From Spirogloea muscicola (Eukaryota; Streptophyta; Zygnematophyceae; Spirogloeales; Spirogloeaceae): a DNA stretch of 57,235 nt. How positions within the stretch are numbered: the stretch's first letter is position 1; each line of letters opens with the position of its first letter. This document shows, one piece after another, positions 1 to 10,224 of the stretch. The notes under the pieces are model-generated. The model ran no database searches, had not been told where the DNA came from, and saw only the letters and a list, made by a program, of their open reading frames with translations. The translations under genes were made by a program, and so were the position numbers. The stretch lies in contig WELB01000084.1 in NCBI GenBank assembly GCA_009602725.1, positions 300,938 through 358,172 of the forward strand, in the 5' to 3' direction.

Positions 1-124
<124 letters not shown>

Positions 125-220
125 CATGGCGCTGCCAGCGGAGCAGCGGCGCTCCTCTCGCGCCGCAACCGCCGCGGCTCAGTCGGCTCACCGCCGCCAC
201 GCCGGAAGGGGAGCCGCCAA

Positions 221-273
<53 letters not shown>

Positions 274-594
274 GCTGCGGCGTTTCGACTGGGTGCGGAG
301 GGTTTCCGGGGGGACCGGGAGACCGGGGGGGAAGGGCGGGGGCGGTGCCTGGGTGGCTAACACGTGGAGGCTGCTCGCCGGCCGCCGCCAGTTGTTCCTC
401 CAGGCGGGCGGCGCCGCGCCGCGACGTGTCCAGAAGAGAAGCGCCCAGCGTCCGGTGCGACGACCATCATCGTCGTTCATTCACTTCGTCACTTGAATGG
501 GTCCAGCCTCCAGTTGATCTGGGCGCGCTTGCTCTCAATGTCCTTTTGGTAGTGACATGTTTAGCGTTCGTTTAGTCCTAGCGAGCTTCCTTGC
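125..594. other. GC-rich stretch with (GGC)n microsatellite, no supported gene
   Basis: A (GGC)n run occupies about 224-270 and the flanks are very GC-rich. Open frames here encode only Gly, Ala or Arg runs produced by the repeat and show no recognisable domain. Elsewhere in the window similar triplet runs mark gene 5' ends, so this may be a broken 5' end, but nothing downstream supports a gene. Confidence 0.5.
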
Positions 595-1706
595 AAGGGC
601 TGTGAGAAGCCAGCCCGAAAAGAGTGCTTGCTTGCAAGGAAGGAGAAGTGGGTCTCCCAAAGGGGCCATAGGCTTTGGACTGCCAGCCTGATTTGACAAG
701 CTCGAAGGGGCCCGAAGCAAGCGCGGCCAGATTAACTGGTGGCTGGGAGAGGCCAGCCCAAAGGAATGGACAAGAAAAGCGCTGTCTCAGAGCTGAGAGA
801 TTGACTGATGTGCGAGATTGACATTGCACGTAGACATTGCCACAAAGTGTGGCATACTCCCAAACGACCAGGTATGCAGTATCAATTCCTTACTAGAGTG
901 CTCACTAAGAGTGTCCTACCAGGGTTACCTACCAGCAGATTTGCACGAAGAATTTAGTAGCTCTGCCGGAGGGGACAGGAGTAAGCGCTGCCAAAAAGTA
1001 AGCTCTTCCGAAGGGTCGCGGGGGCTGCAAGTGGCCAGCCCAGAAAGAACGATAAGTTCCAAAAGGCCGAAAGGTGCCAAAACCACACAGCTATGCGAGA
1101 GACTACAGCAATTGGGAGCTTAGTAACCCCGAGTCAGCAGCCGCAAGTCGGAATACTTTGCAGCTGAAGCTGCCAAAGGGGGCCGAACATTGCGAATGGC
1201 CAGCCCGGAAAAGAATGACAAGGTCCAGGAAATACGGAAATTGAGAGAAAAGCTCTTCCTATCTACGACTATGGCTGTTATAGCCGCATAGGCGGCTTGC
1301 GGTTAGGATGAAAGAAAGGAAGAGAAAGCAGCTGCTGAAGAAAGTGGCTCTCTCCTAAAGAATGAAACAGCTCTTCCAATATGAGACTGTGCTTCTGAAA
1401 ACCAGCCAAATAGAGAAAAGACGCTTCCAGTAGAGGGTGGTGGCTGTGAGAAGCCAGCCCAAAGAAACTAATGACCAATGTTCGAAGGGGCAAGAGAAAG
1501 CACTACAGGACACAGTATATCAAGTACTCGCAGAAACCGCCCAAAAGGGATGTACAAGGTCTGAGAAGGGAGCGAGCGCTGTGACAGCCAGCCCAAAAGA
1601 ATCGACGAGGTCTGAAGGGGCCATATACGCTGAAAAGAAACAGCTCTTCTAAAGTGACAGCAGTGACTGGGAGAGGCCAGCCCAAAGGAATGGACAAGGT
1701 CTACAA
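595..1706 (+). repeat. Cluster of dispersed hairpin-repeat copies
   Basis: At least six degenerate copies of one repeat lie in the same orientation, with cores near 597-630, 740-775, 1020-1170, 1190-1245, 1437-1495, 1575-1625 and 1663-1700. The shared core resembles GGCTGTGAGAGGCCAGCCC followed by GGACAAGGTCCGAAGGGGCC. The copy at 1018-1170 is the longest and continues through CACACAGCTATGC and GAGCTTAGTAACCCCGAGT. GGCTG and CAGCC can pair as a short stem. No gene is seen in this stretch. Confidence 0.85.
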
Positions 1707-1900
1707 GTGACGTTCACGCCGTTTGGGACTCGGTCCTTCGACCTCCTTCAGCACCTTCCGCGGCGTGCAGTGTCCCGCCGCCATGGACAGCAATGCGAGC
1801 AGCCCGGCCTCAATGCCGTCGGGTCGCTTGCCCAAGTGACAGGATGCGCCTGGCAATCTCCCTGCAGAAGAAGGCGCGCGGTGCGCATGACATTGAAAGT
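1707..1900 (+). mobile_element. LINE ORF C-terminal remnant (decayed)
   Basis: The sequence is similar to the tracts at 47905-48110 and 48650-48930. All share a segment translating around GSLAQV, preceded by a Pro-Gly-X-Asn-Ala-type motif. In other green-plant non-LTR elements a segment of this kind lies at the extreme C-terminus of the reverse-transcriptase ORF. This copy is interrupted and carries no RT core, so it is a 5'-truncated fragment. Confidence 0.5.
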
Positions 1901-1984
1901 GAGGCCAATTCTAGCCTTACAAAAGTCCTGGTTACGGGGTAATGAAACGAACAAGCTCTGCAGAAACGAAGAAGCTCGCCCAAT

Positions 1985-2400
1985 CTAAGAAGGTGGCTGG
2001 GATAGGCCAGTCCAAAAAGAATGGACAAGGTCCAAAGAGCCGCAAGGCGCCTAAACCACACAGCTATGCACGAGACTACAGCAGAGGGGAGCTTAGTAAC
2101 CGGGTTAGCAGCAGCAAGTCGGAGTAACTTGCAGCTGGAAAAGAGGACCCCGACAAGACCCAGAAGCAGCAGCCATAGCGCGGCCTGCCCACCAGTGTAC
2201 GGCGTGAGCCAGGGAGCATTGGAAGGAGACAGAGAAAGTGCTCTCCCATGTAAGCTAGGGGCTGGGAAAGGCAAGCCTAAAAAGAGTGGACAAGATCCGA
2301 AGAGCCGGAAGGCGCCTAAAACCACACAGCTAGACACGAGACTACTGCAGATGGAATTCTAGACACGAGATGAGCGGAGATGGAAGCTTAGTACCCACGA
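1985..2400 (+). repeat. Two tandem copies of the dispersed hairpin repeat
   Basis: Two long copies (about 1988-2140 and 2253-2400) each run from the GGCTGGGA/GGCCAG hairpin through GGACAAGRTCCRAAGAGCC and GGCGCCTAAA to CACACAGCTA. The first continues to GAGCTTAGTAACCGGGTTAG. They are useful reference copies because both the core and the distal part are preserved. Confidence 0.85.
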
Positions 2401-2429
2401 CAGAGAGCCACATGCGGAATACCTGGGCA

Positions 2430-2630
2430 AGCGACCCCGTAGCACTGAAGTCGGGCAGCTCCCCATGCGAACCCTGCACACGATTGATGGCCTGCAGAGG
2501 TCCCTAGCCTTTGCCGTCCACTTGCGTGCGGGCCGCACCTTATCTGCTGCCTCCGGGTCCGTCAGGGCGACGCTTTACCGCCCTCTACTTATCCTGACTT
2601 GCACATTTACTGAGTAGAAGTTATTCAGAG
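2430..2630 (+). mobile_element. LINE 3' end remnant
   Basis: The tract encodes a frame ending shortly after LQRSLAFAVHLRAGRT. It matches the tracts at about 48075-48200 and 37990-38105 at both nucleotide and protein level, including the noncoding tail around TTTACTGAG. Interpreted as a 5'-truncated LINE insertion retaining only the last codons of its ORF and the start of the 3' UTR. Confidence 0.55.
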
Positions 2631-2679
2631 GTTGAGAGTTATTAGGCGCCTTCCGGCTCTTTGCCGGATCTCTTTGGTG

Positions 2680-2873
2680 GCGACCAGCACCTCCTTGATG
2701 ATGATGCTAGCCTTGCACGCCGCTCTCCCGAGCAGAGCAGCTGTGCCGGTGGCAGCAAAGATTGCGGCCACGCTGCACCGCCTGGCTAACGGATGCCAAA
2801 TGACGGCCACAGATGTTCTCAAGATAGCAGCGTGCACGGGCTAGCATCATCATTAAAGAGGTGCTGATCGCCA
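2680..2873. repeat. Inverted partial duplication inside the transposase remnant
   Basis: The segment 2680-2712 is nearly the reverse complement of 2841-2873 (around 30 bp, few mismatches). Both encode the same transposase peptide, SIIIKEVL-like: the right arm on the plus strand and the left arm on the minus strand. The transposase N-terminal half was therefore partly copied in inverse orientation. Confidence 0.7.
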
Positions 2874-3642
2874 TCAGAGACGTCTGCTGCCGGAGCAAGT
2901 CAAGTGGCCGAGGCACAAGGAGATGGCCGGCATGGCCGCCAAATTTCAGGAGCTCGCAGGCATCCGGTAAGTCATCGGCGCAGTCGATGGTTCACACATC
3001 CCTATCATGGCTCCACTTGATTATGCTGCAGTCTACTACAAGGGAAAGCGCGACCATTTCGTGGTCCTGCAGGCGGTCGCTGCCGCCGACCGCAAGTTCT
3101 GGGACTTCGATGTCGGCCCGTGCGGCAGCATGCACGACTTCACGATCTTCTTGCAGAGCAGGCCTGGCGTGCGCGAGAGGGAGATTTGGAGACTACTGTT
3201 TGCTTGGGGACGCAGCCTATCCTCCGTGCTGGTGCATGTTGAGTCTTTACAAAGGACGCCGGGAGGGGTTGTCAGCCCTTTAAATGGACTGGAACTACAG
3301 GCAGTCAAGCTACAGAATGGTGGTCGAGCAGGCGTTGGGACACCTCAAGGGGCGATTCAATTACTTCAGAAGCGGGTGGACGTCCCGCTCAAGCATGTGC
3401 CCCTTCATGTCGGGGCGTGCATTGTCTTGCACAACATGTGCACTGACGACAAAGATGCGGTCGATGTCGAGTGGATGCTAGACTGCGAGCCCGCGGCGAG
3501 GACAACATCAACCACTCCAATCTCAAGAAGCGGCTCAAGGGGCACGGGGAGGAATGCACTCGCACGCACCCTTTATGCACAGCAAGACATGGTGCTGGAC
3601 TCTTCGAACTGTGACGATAGCATGGACTGCGAAGATTTTTGA
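2717..3642 (+). pseudogene. PIF/Harbinger-type (HARBI1-like) DDE transposase, decayed
   Basis: Pieces of a HARBI1-like transposase occur in order on the plus strand. An N-terminal helical part (AATLHRLANG near 2770) is followed by the first catalytic Asp in VDGSHIPI near 2990, MHDFTIF near 3130, the second Asp in GDAAYP near 3210, the Glu in VEQALGHLKGRF near 3330 and the C-terminal IVLHNMC near 3420. The pieces lie in different frames with several frameshifts, and an in-frame TAA sits about 10 codons before VDGSH. It therefore cannot make a full protein as it stands. It lies tail-to-tail with a Myb/SANT gene (3848-4618), the usual two-gene content of PIF/Harbinger elements. Terminal inverted repeats and target duplications were not identified. 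Confidence 0.85.
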
Positions 3643-3847
3643 AAACAACAGATCAAATATGACTGTTGGCAAGGAATTTGTACATTAACGTTGGCGGTCA
3701 GAGCCCTGCCGGCCCCTACTACAGCTTATTGATCATCCTGCTAAGCAGAATCTCGAAATCCTGGACACAATTAAAGAGACAGAGTAGTTGACAGTCTGAG
3801 AAGCATTGTACATCAACGTCTTGCAAACCGATTGCTGCCGGCCCTTT

Positions 3848-4618
3848 CTACAGCTTCTCAATCAGCTTGTTGAGCAGGAGCTTGAAGTCCCGCGAATCTG
3901 CTTGCTGTTGCTTTACAACTTGAGTCAATAGCATCTCCAGCCGACCTGTCGCCCGTGCGTCTGCCTTCCTCTTCCGCTGACTGGTCGAGGCCTCCAGTCT
4001 GGGCGCCATGCCCGAAAGGGCGGTCGAGCAGCTGCCGCTGTCAAGATGTGCTGTAGTGCTGACTTCAGGCTTCGATCCCTTATATGAGTCAGTGATGTCG
4101 AAGACCTCAGCCGCACGGCCGCGAAGAGTTGATGCCGCCTGGCCGCTCGTGGCCCTCTTCGCTTTCTCCTCCTTGTAGGCTTTGTCGAGGCGCTTGTACT
4201 TCTGCCGGCAGGCTTCATCGTCCTTGTCGAAGCTCGGATGCTTCGCGACAATGGTGGCGACAATGTGCTTCCACTCAGCCCGCCCTTGGCCTGAAGGAGA
4301 CAAGAGGCGGTGAGTGGTTCAGTGGCACCGGTTTGTCGCGAAAGATCGTCCGCAACAATGATGCAATAGTGCAGACCGGTGCTTACGTTGCTGGACCACG
4401 CCACTCTTCTTGGCCTGATCGGCGGCTCCTTTGGCGTGTACAAGCGTGACTACCCACTCATGTCTCCACGTGCCCCTGCCGTCATCGCCGAGGCTGCTGC
4501 CTGCGGCCCCACCACTGTCCCGCACTTGCTGCTCCTGGACGCAGCGCGTGCGCGCCAGCAGCTCCGCCATGAGGTCCGCCAGCGGCACGGCCGCCAGGTC
4601 CGCCGCCGGGGCCGCCAT
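3848..4618 (-). CDS. Myb/SANT-like DNA-binding protein of a PIF/Harbinger transposon
   Basis: Two exons, 4618-4387 and 4290-3848, join in phase through a GT-AG intron (donor caac|gtaagc, acceptor cag|gcc) to give about 224 aa. A trihelix/SANT-like domain spans roughly residues 45-130: Trp in GTWRHEW, then AEWKHIVATIV and CRQKYKRLDKAYKEEK. A Ser/Thr-rich linker and a C-terminal coiled-coil-like helix ending LLLNKLIEKL follow. In PIF/Harbinger elements the Myb-like protein helps bring the transposase to DNA and the nucleus. Here the ORF is intact although the transposase beside it is broken. Its first about 26 residues (MAAPAADLAAVPLADLM...) are nearly identical to the start of the adenylate kinase encoded divergently from 5140, so the 5' end is captured host sequence. 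Confidence 0.8.
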
Positions 4619-4864
4619 GGCGGCGCCCTCGCCGCGCGCGGCCCCGGGCGGTGGCGAGGCGTTTTGTCTAAGAAGCCCTTAACCCCGGGCCCTCAGGTTA
4701 GCTTAAATCTTAAACCCCCGGCCCCAACCCTAGGAGCAGGAAACCTGCAGGGCTCAATTAGTAACCAAATGTTACTCTGTGATTATCCTACGTTGTCCTT
4801 GCTTATGCATCTCAGCTTACTGACTGCCCAGCGGTCAATGAGACGTCTTAGAGACCAGTGTCGT

Positions 4865-4984
4865 GCTTTTTTGCGCCATCCGGCCCTTTCAGAGAACAGC
4901 TCTATCAACGTGACAGCATTGGCTGTGAGAGGCCAGCCCAAGAAATGGACACGGTCCGAAATCGGCCGGATGGCGCAAAAAAGC
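4865..4984. mobile_element. Compact element with perfect 21-bp terminal inverted repeats
   Basis: Bases 4865-4885 and 4964-4984 are exact reverse complements (21 of 21). They enclose about 78 bp containing the dispersed hairpin core GGCTGTGAGAGGCCAGCCC and GGACACGGTCCGAA. The 120-bp unit resembles a MITE, but it could also be two abutting, oppositely oriented fragments of the dispersed repeat, because the arm sequence TTTTGCGCC..CCGGCC is also part of that family. Confidence 0.75.
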
Positions 4985-5139
4985 AGGGACTATCTCCATC
5001 AGCATGTGGGCTATCACTAACCTCCGGTTATATAGTAAGTGAGCCTTTACTGCTCCTAGGGTTGGGCCCGGGGGTTTTGAGGGCGATCTAGGCAAGACCC
5101 CTCGCCGCCCCCCGGGCCGCGCGCGGTGAGGGCGCCGCC

Positions 5140-6813
<1,674 letters not shown>

Positions 6814-8417
6814 AGCCGCCACTGCCTATCCAAATAGAAGAGTTAATCCTTGTCAGTCTCTCCAAATGCTTAGACACGTGGGGCATCGGAGACACAGTCC
6901 ACATTCTTTGTCCTCCTTCATTTAACAAGGAGTGATCACTTGCTGCACCTTCATGGGCGGGCCTTGCAAACGCGAGAGCTGCACCTGCTTGCGTGACCAG
7001 CTCTTGCTGTGGAGCTCAGGTGCTAATACAGCACAACAGAAGTGTATTGGGCTCCACACATATCATTGTGGTGTGTCAGGTTCATCACTCATTCGCCCCA
7101 TGCTGCATAGTCCGACGCTACACCTTTGTAATGTTCTTGGATCTGCGTTTGGTGGAATGGAGATTGTAGTCTTGAAGGTACTGATGATTTGAAGCTGTAA
7201 ATGATCACAACATAGGGAAGCCTTCTACTATCAAGCACGGCCCTGATTGTTGAGGGCAGCAAGAGGTGGCTTGCTTCATGCACTAGATGCATTGTAGCAA
7301 CACCGCCCCCCTTCTCTAGAATTTGAATGTGAGAATTATGTTGATCTGGGCACACTCGGGTGAAGGAGAATGGTGGAAAATAAGCTCTGGTGACTAAGAT
7401 TGGCATGGTTTACTAGGGTACTGGGGAGGAACTACTCTACTCGACTCAGTGGCCCTTGGGAGCCTCCGTGTGAAAATAGGTGCCCCAGGAATCTGAGGCG
7501 AACGTTCCTGCGTGCGCCCTAGCTATGGCTGCCACCCACCTTGAGTTCTTAGCTGAGCCTGTGTCACTCTGATCTATGGCTGCCGCCATGAGCGGACCTG
7601 CGCTATGCCACCGAGAAAGGAGCAGTCTGCCGGAGTGGAACATATACTCTGCTGAGGAATTTGAGTGGAGAGAACCAAAAGCTTGCGGCTTTTGAAATCA
7701 TGACATCAATGTTTGCTGGATCCGAAACACCAAGAAGCCGAAGGTGCAGCAACGAGCACGGCTGGAACGCCTGTTACAGGGGCAGACCTCTCAACGTTCC
7801 CAGTTTGAGTGAGGAACGTAGGAGTACGGCTGCAGTACGAGAAACTTCTAGTTGAGCTGTGGGATATGGATGCTCCTGCTCTAAGACAGAAGCGCCTTGA
7901 GACATCTGCCGAGTCCAAGTACGGGGCTTTCTGACTATTCTTTCGGATGTCTTGCTGGATGCACATATGAGACGAGAGTGCGCCTACTCAGTGGATACAA
8001 ACATGCGTTCTGTGAAGGAGTCAGCATCAGGGCTTGACCACTGACTCTCTAAAGCTGGAAGATTCTTCATGACTCCTTTCAGCTACTGACATCCACGTAC
8101 AGCCATCTTACGTGTAGTGGTGTAGTGACAGGCCAGGCCTTAACACGCAGCAACAGCTCGACCAATGTCTGCCTGCAGTCTTGCAGGTTTGCAGCAAGCA
8201 CGTAACTCCGTCAACCAAAGCCCTTCTTGCCTCCTAAGGCAAGGTATTGCACATGCTGGCGGCAAGCATAAGCACTGCCGAGCCGGTCGCGCCCTAGCAG
8301 CAGCCTTTGGCTTGCGCAGCGGGGTTGCTCTTCCTCCGCTCAGCTCATCTGACTTCCTAAGCTGACACGGGGGTACCAAGAGCGCCCTGTCTGCCTAGCC
8401 CGTGGCTCCGTCAAAGA
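6814..8417. other. Adenylate kinase 3' flank and intergenic DNA, no gene recognised
   Basis: About 1.6 kb follows the adenylate kinase stop. Composition is moderate, open frames are short and no domain, splice-consistent exon chain or repeat copy was recognised. It presumably contains the 3' UTR of the kinase. Confidence 0.5.
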
Positions 8418-8480
8418 CACCTGTATGCATCTGGCTGGCTTTTCCAGCCGCTTCTTTAATATCCTCAGCCGCATTCTTCT
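8418..8480 (+). repeat. Direct repeat, copy 1 (partner at 9948)
   Basis: About 60 bases beginning ACCTGTATGCATCTGGCTGG are repeated with small changes at 9948-10012. Each copy contains a GGCTGGC...GCCAGCC-like mini-hairpin and TTTAATATC. This may be another low-copy dispersed element. Confidence 0.7.
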
Positions 8481-8585
8481 CGTGAGCAGACTACCCATCT
8501 TGGCTGCTCTGTATACAGTGGGTCACTATGGGAGAGTGGGAGAAGGTCAGTAGGCTAGATCAGGCAGCACGTCACATGAGGCGTA

Positions 8586-8641
8586 GCGGCGGAGGATTCG
8601 AGCCACCTAAGTTCGGGTGGCTCGAACTTGCGCCTCCGCTG
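8586..8641. other. Strong imperfect hairpin
   Basis: TTCGAGCCACC (8597-8607) pairs exactly with GGTGGCTCGAA (8616-8626) and GCGGAGG (8589-8595) pairs with CCTCCGC (8633-8639), leaving an 8-base loop and a small internal bulge. No gene overlaps it. A foldback RNA, transposon end or regulatory structure are all possible. Confidence 0.6.
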
Positions 8642-8711
8642 CTCAGGTGCAGCGTCGCCCGAGCTGTCCGGCTGGGCTGGGCGCCGTGCCTGGGAGCAAA
8701 AGAGCTCTTTC

Positions 8712-8860
8712 AATGAAAGGCAATGGCTGTGAGAGGCCAGCCCAAAGTAAATGGAACAAGGTCTGAAAGTGCCAGAAAGCGCAAAATATACGTAACTACG
8801 CTCCGTGAAAGTGGGAGAGGCTCAGTAACCTTAAGCAAGTAAATGCAGATCGAACTAATT
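8712..8860 (+). repeat. Dispersed hairpin-repeat copy
   Basis: This copy contains GGCAATGGCTGTGAGAGGCC, AACAAGGTCTGAAAGTGCCA and a degenerate distal part with GGCTCAGTAACC. Orientation is the same as the copies at 595-2400. Confidence 0.8.
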
Positions 8861-9124
8861 CAAGGGTAGGACCAGGAGCTCCCATGGCGGGCCCCAGAGG
8901 CAGAGCTCTGAATCAAGCTACTATCGTCGCCTCCCGTGGCTTGTGGGTGGAAGACGGGCTTCATGGCGGGCTTCATGGCCGCCACGGCAGGGGGGGGCTA
9001 TCAACGAGTCCACTTCCGTGAATATACGAAAGTCGTCCGGCCGAGTCGATCGCACGTGCCCGTGTGTCTCGGCGGCTTCTGGCGCGGTGTGGCCAGGCCG
9101 CGGACCCAGGCGAGGCCGCGGTCG

Positions 9125-9330
9125 TACGGAGGGATGGAGGCCACAACAAACAGCTCTGCAAAGTAGAGAAGGTGCACTCCCACAGAGAAGAATGGCTGGC
9201 AAAGCCACAGCGCAAAACAAATGGACAAGAACGGCAAAGTAAGGCCATGGCTGCAAGAGGCCAGCCCAGAGGGATGAACAAGGTCTGAAAGAGCCGGAAT
9301 GCGTAAAATCACGCAACTGCTATGAGTGTC
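9125..9330 (+). repeat. Dispersed hairpin-repeat copies (two, truncated)
   Basis: A degenerate copy near 9190-9240 (AAATGGACAAGAACGG) is followed by a clearer one at 9245-9320 (ATGGCTGCAAGAGGCCAGCC, then GATGAACAAGGTCTGAAAG). A stub of a third lies near 9430. Confidence 0.7.
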
Positions 9331-9589
9331 TTCTGCACAATGGAAGCTCAACAATTCCTGTTTAGATGGATGGCAGAGCCGTCGAGTACAAGGCTGTGCC
9401 CCAGCTCTTCACTCTCTTTCCCGACGTACGGCAATGGCTGTGAGAGGAAGTATCGAGGCAAGCAACGGGGGAGGTTGGGGTGGTGCCGGCGGGAGCACCT
9501 TCAAACGAGCCCAACTGGGCTTCTCAAGTGGGCCATCGAGTGGCCAATCGGGCCCCCCCGGGCCTGCAACTAACTCTGCCGTGGGGTGC

Positions 9590-9870
9590 CGGGCGCAAAT
9601 TTCCTCCCGGCCTTCGCGCCGCAAACCCCCCCCTCCTCCTCCATCCTCCTCCGCTCCCCCTCCCTCCACCTCCGGCCCCCCCGCCCCCCCCNCTCTCTCT
9701 CTCTCTCTCTCCCTCTCTCTCTCTCTTTCTCTCTTCCCCTCCCTCTTCCTCAATCTCCTACCCTCTCGTCTGTTATTTGTGTGTACGCGCGTGCAAGTGT
9801 GTATGTGAGAGAGAATGTGCGTATCTGTGGTGGAGAGAGAGAGAGAGGGAGAGCGAAATATTGGTGGAGG
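9590..9870. repeat. Simple-sequence tract with gap: (C)n/(CT)n then (GA)n
   Basis: A C-rich run meets an N at 9692 followed by (CT)n to about 9750, and a (GA)n run sits at 9831-9857. Open frames across it are compositional. The N marks an unresolved gap of unknown true length. Confidence 0.85.
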
Positions 9871-9947
9871 GCAAGCGCGGCCAGATTAACTGGTGGAGGG
9901 GGGTGAGAGAGGACGAGAAGCTTATGTGCTCTCCCTCCCTCCTCCCC

Positions 9948-10012
9948 ACCTGTATGCATCTGGCTGGCTTTCACAGCCGCTCTTTTAATATCAGCAGCCG
10001 CTTCCCCATTAC
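9948..10012 (+). repeat. Direct repeat, copy 2 (partner at 8418)
   Basis: This copy matches 8418-8480 from ACCTGTATGCATCTGGCTGG through TTTAATATC and CAGCCGC. It lies about 210 bp upstream of the start of the large matrix-protein gene and may form part of its promoter region. Confidence 0.7.
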
Positions 10013-10224
10013 GCTCCCGCGAGCTGAGCCCCGCCTAAGCTGTCGAGGCATCCGGCCAACGTGATCAGCTGGCCGCAGCGCACCCCACCCTCGCTTCCAG
10101 CATCCCCGCTCACCATTCTTCCACCACCGCGCTCCGCTGCAGCGCCCACCGCCGACGACGTTGCTGCTCCTCGGCGAAGGGCCTCATGAAGGCGTGAAGT
10201 ACGCGCGCCTCCAGGAGCGAGACG

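Noticed and set aside
125-575. A 149-codon open frame with poly-Gly
   Set aside because: It is produced by a (GGC)n microsatellite next to a poly-T edge, with no domain and no downstream exons.
9326-9808. Open frames with Ser/Leu or Arg/Glu runs around the N at 9692
   Set aside because: They are translations of (CT)n and (GA)n simple sequence across an assembly gap.
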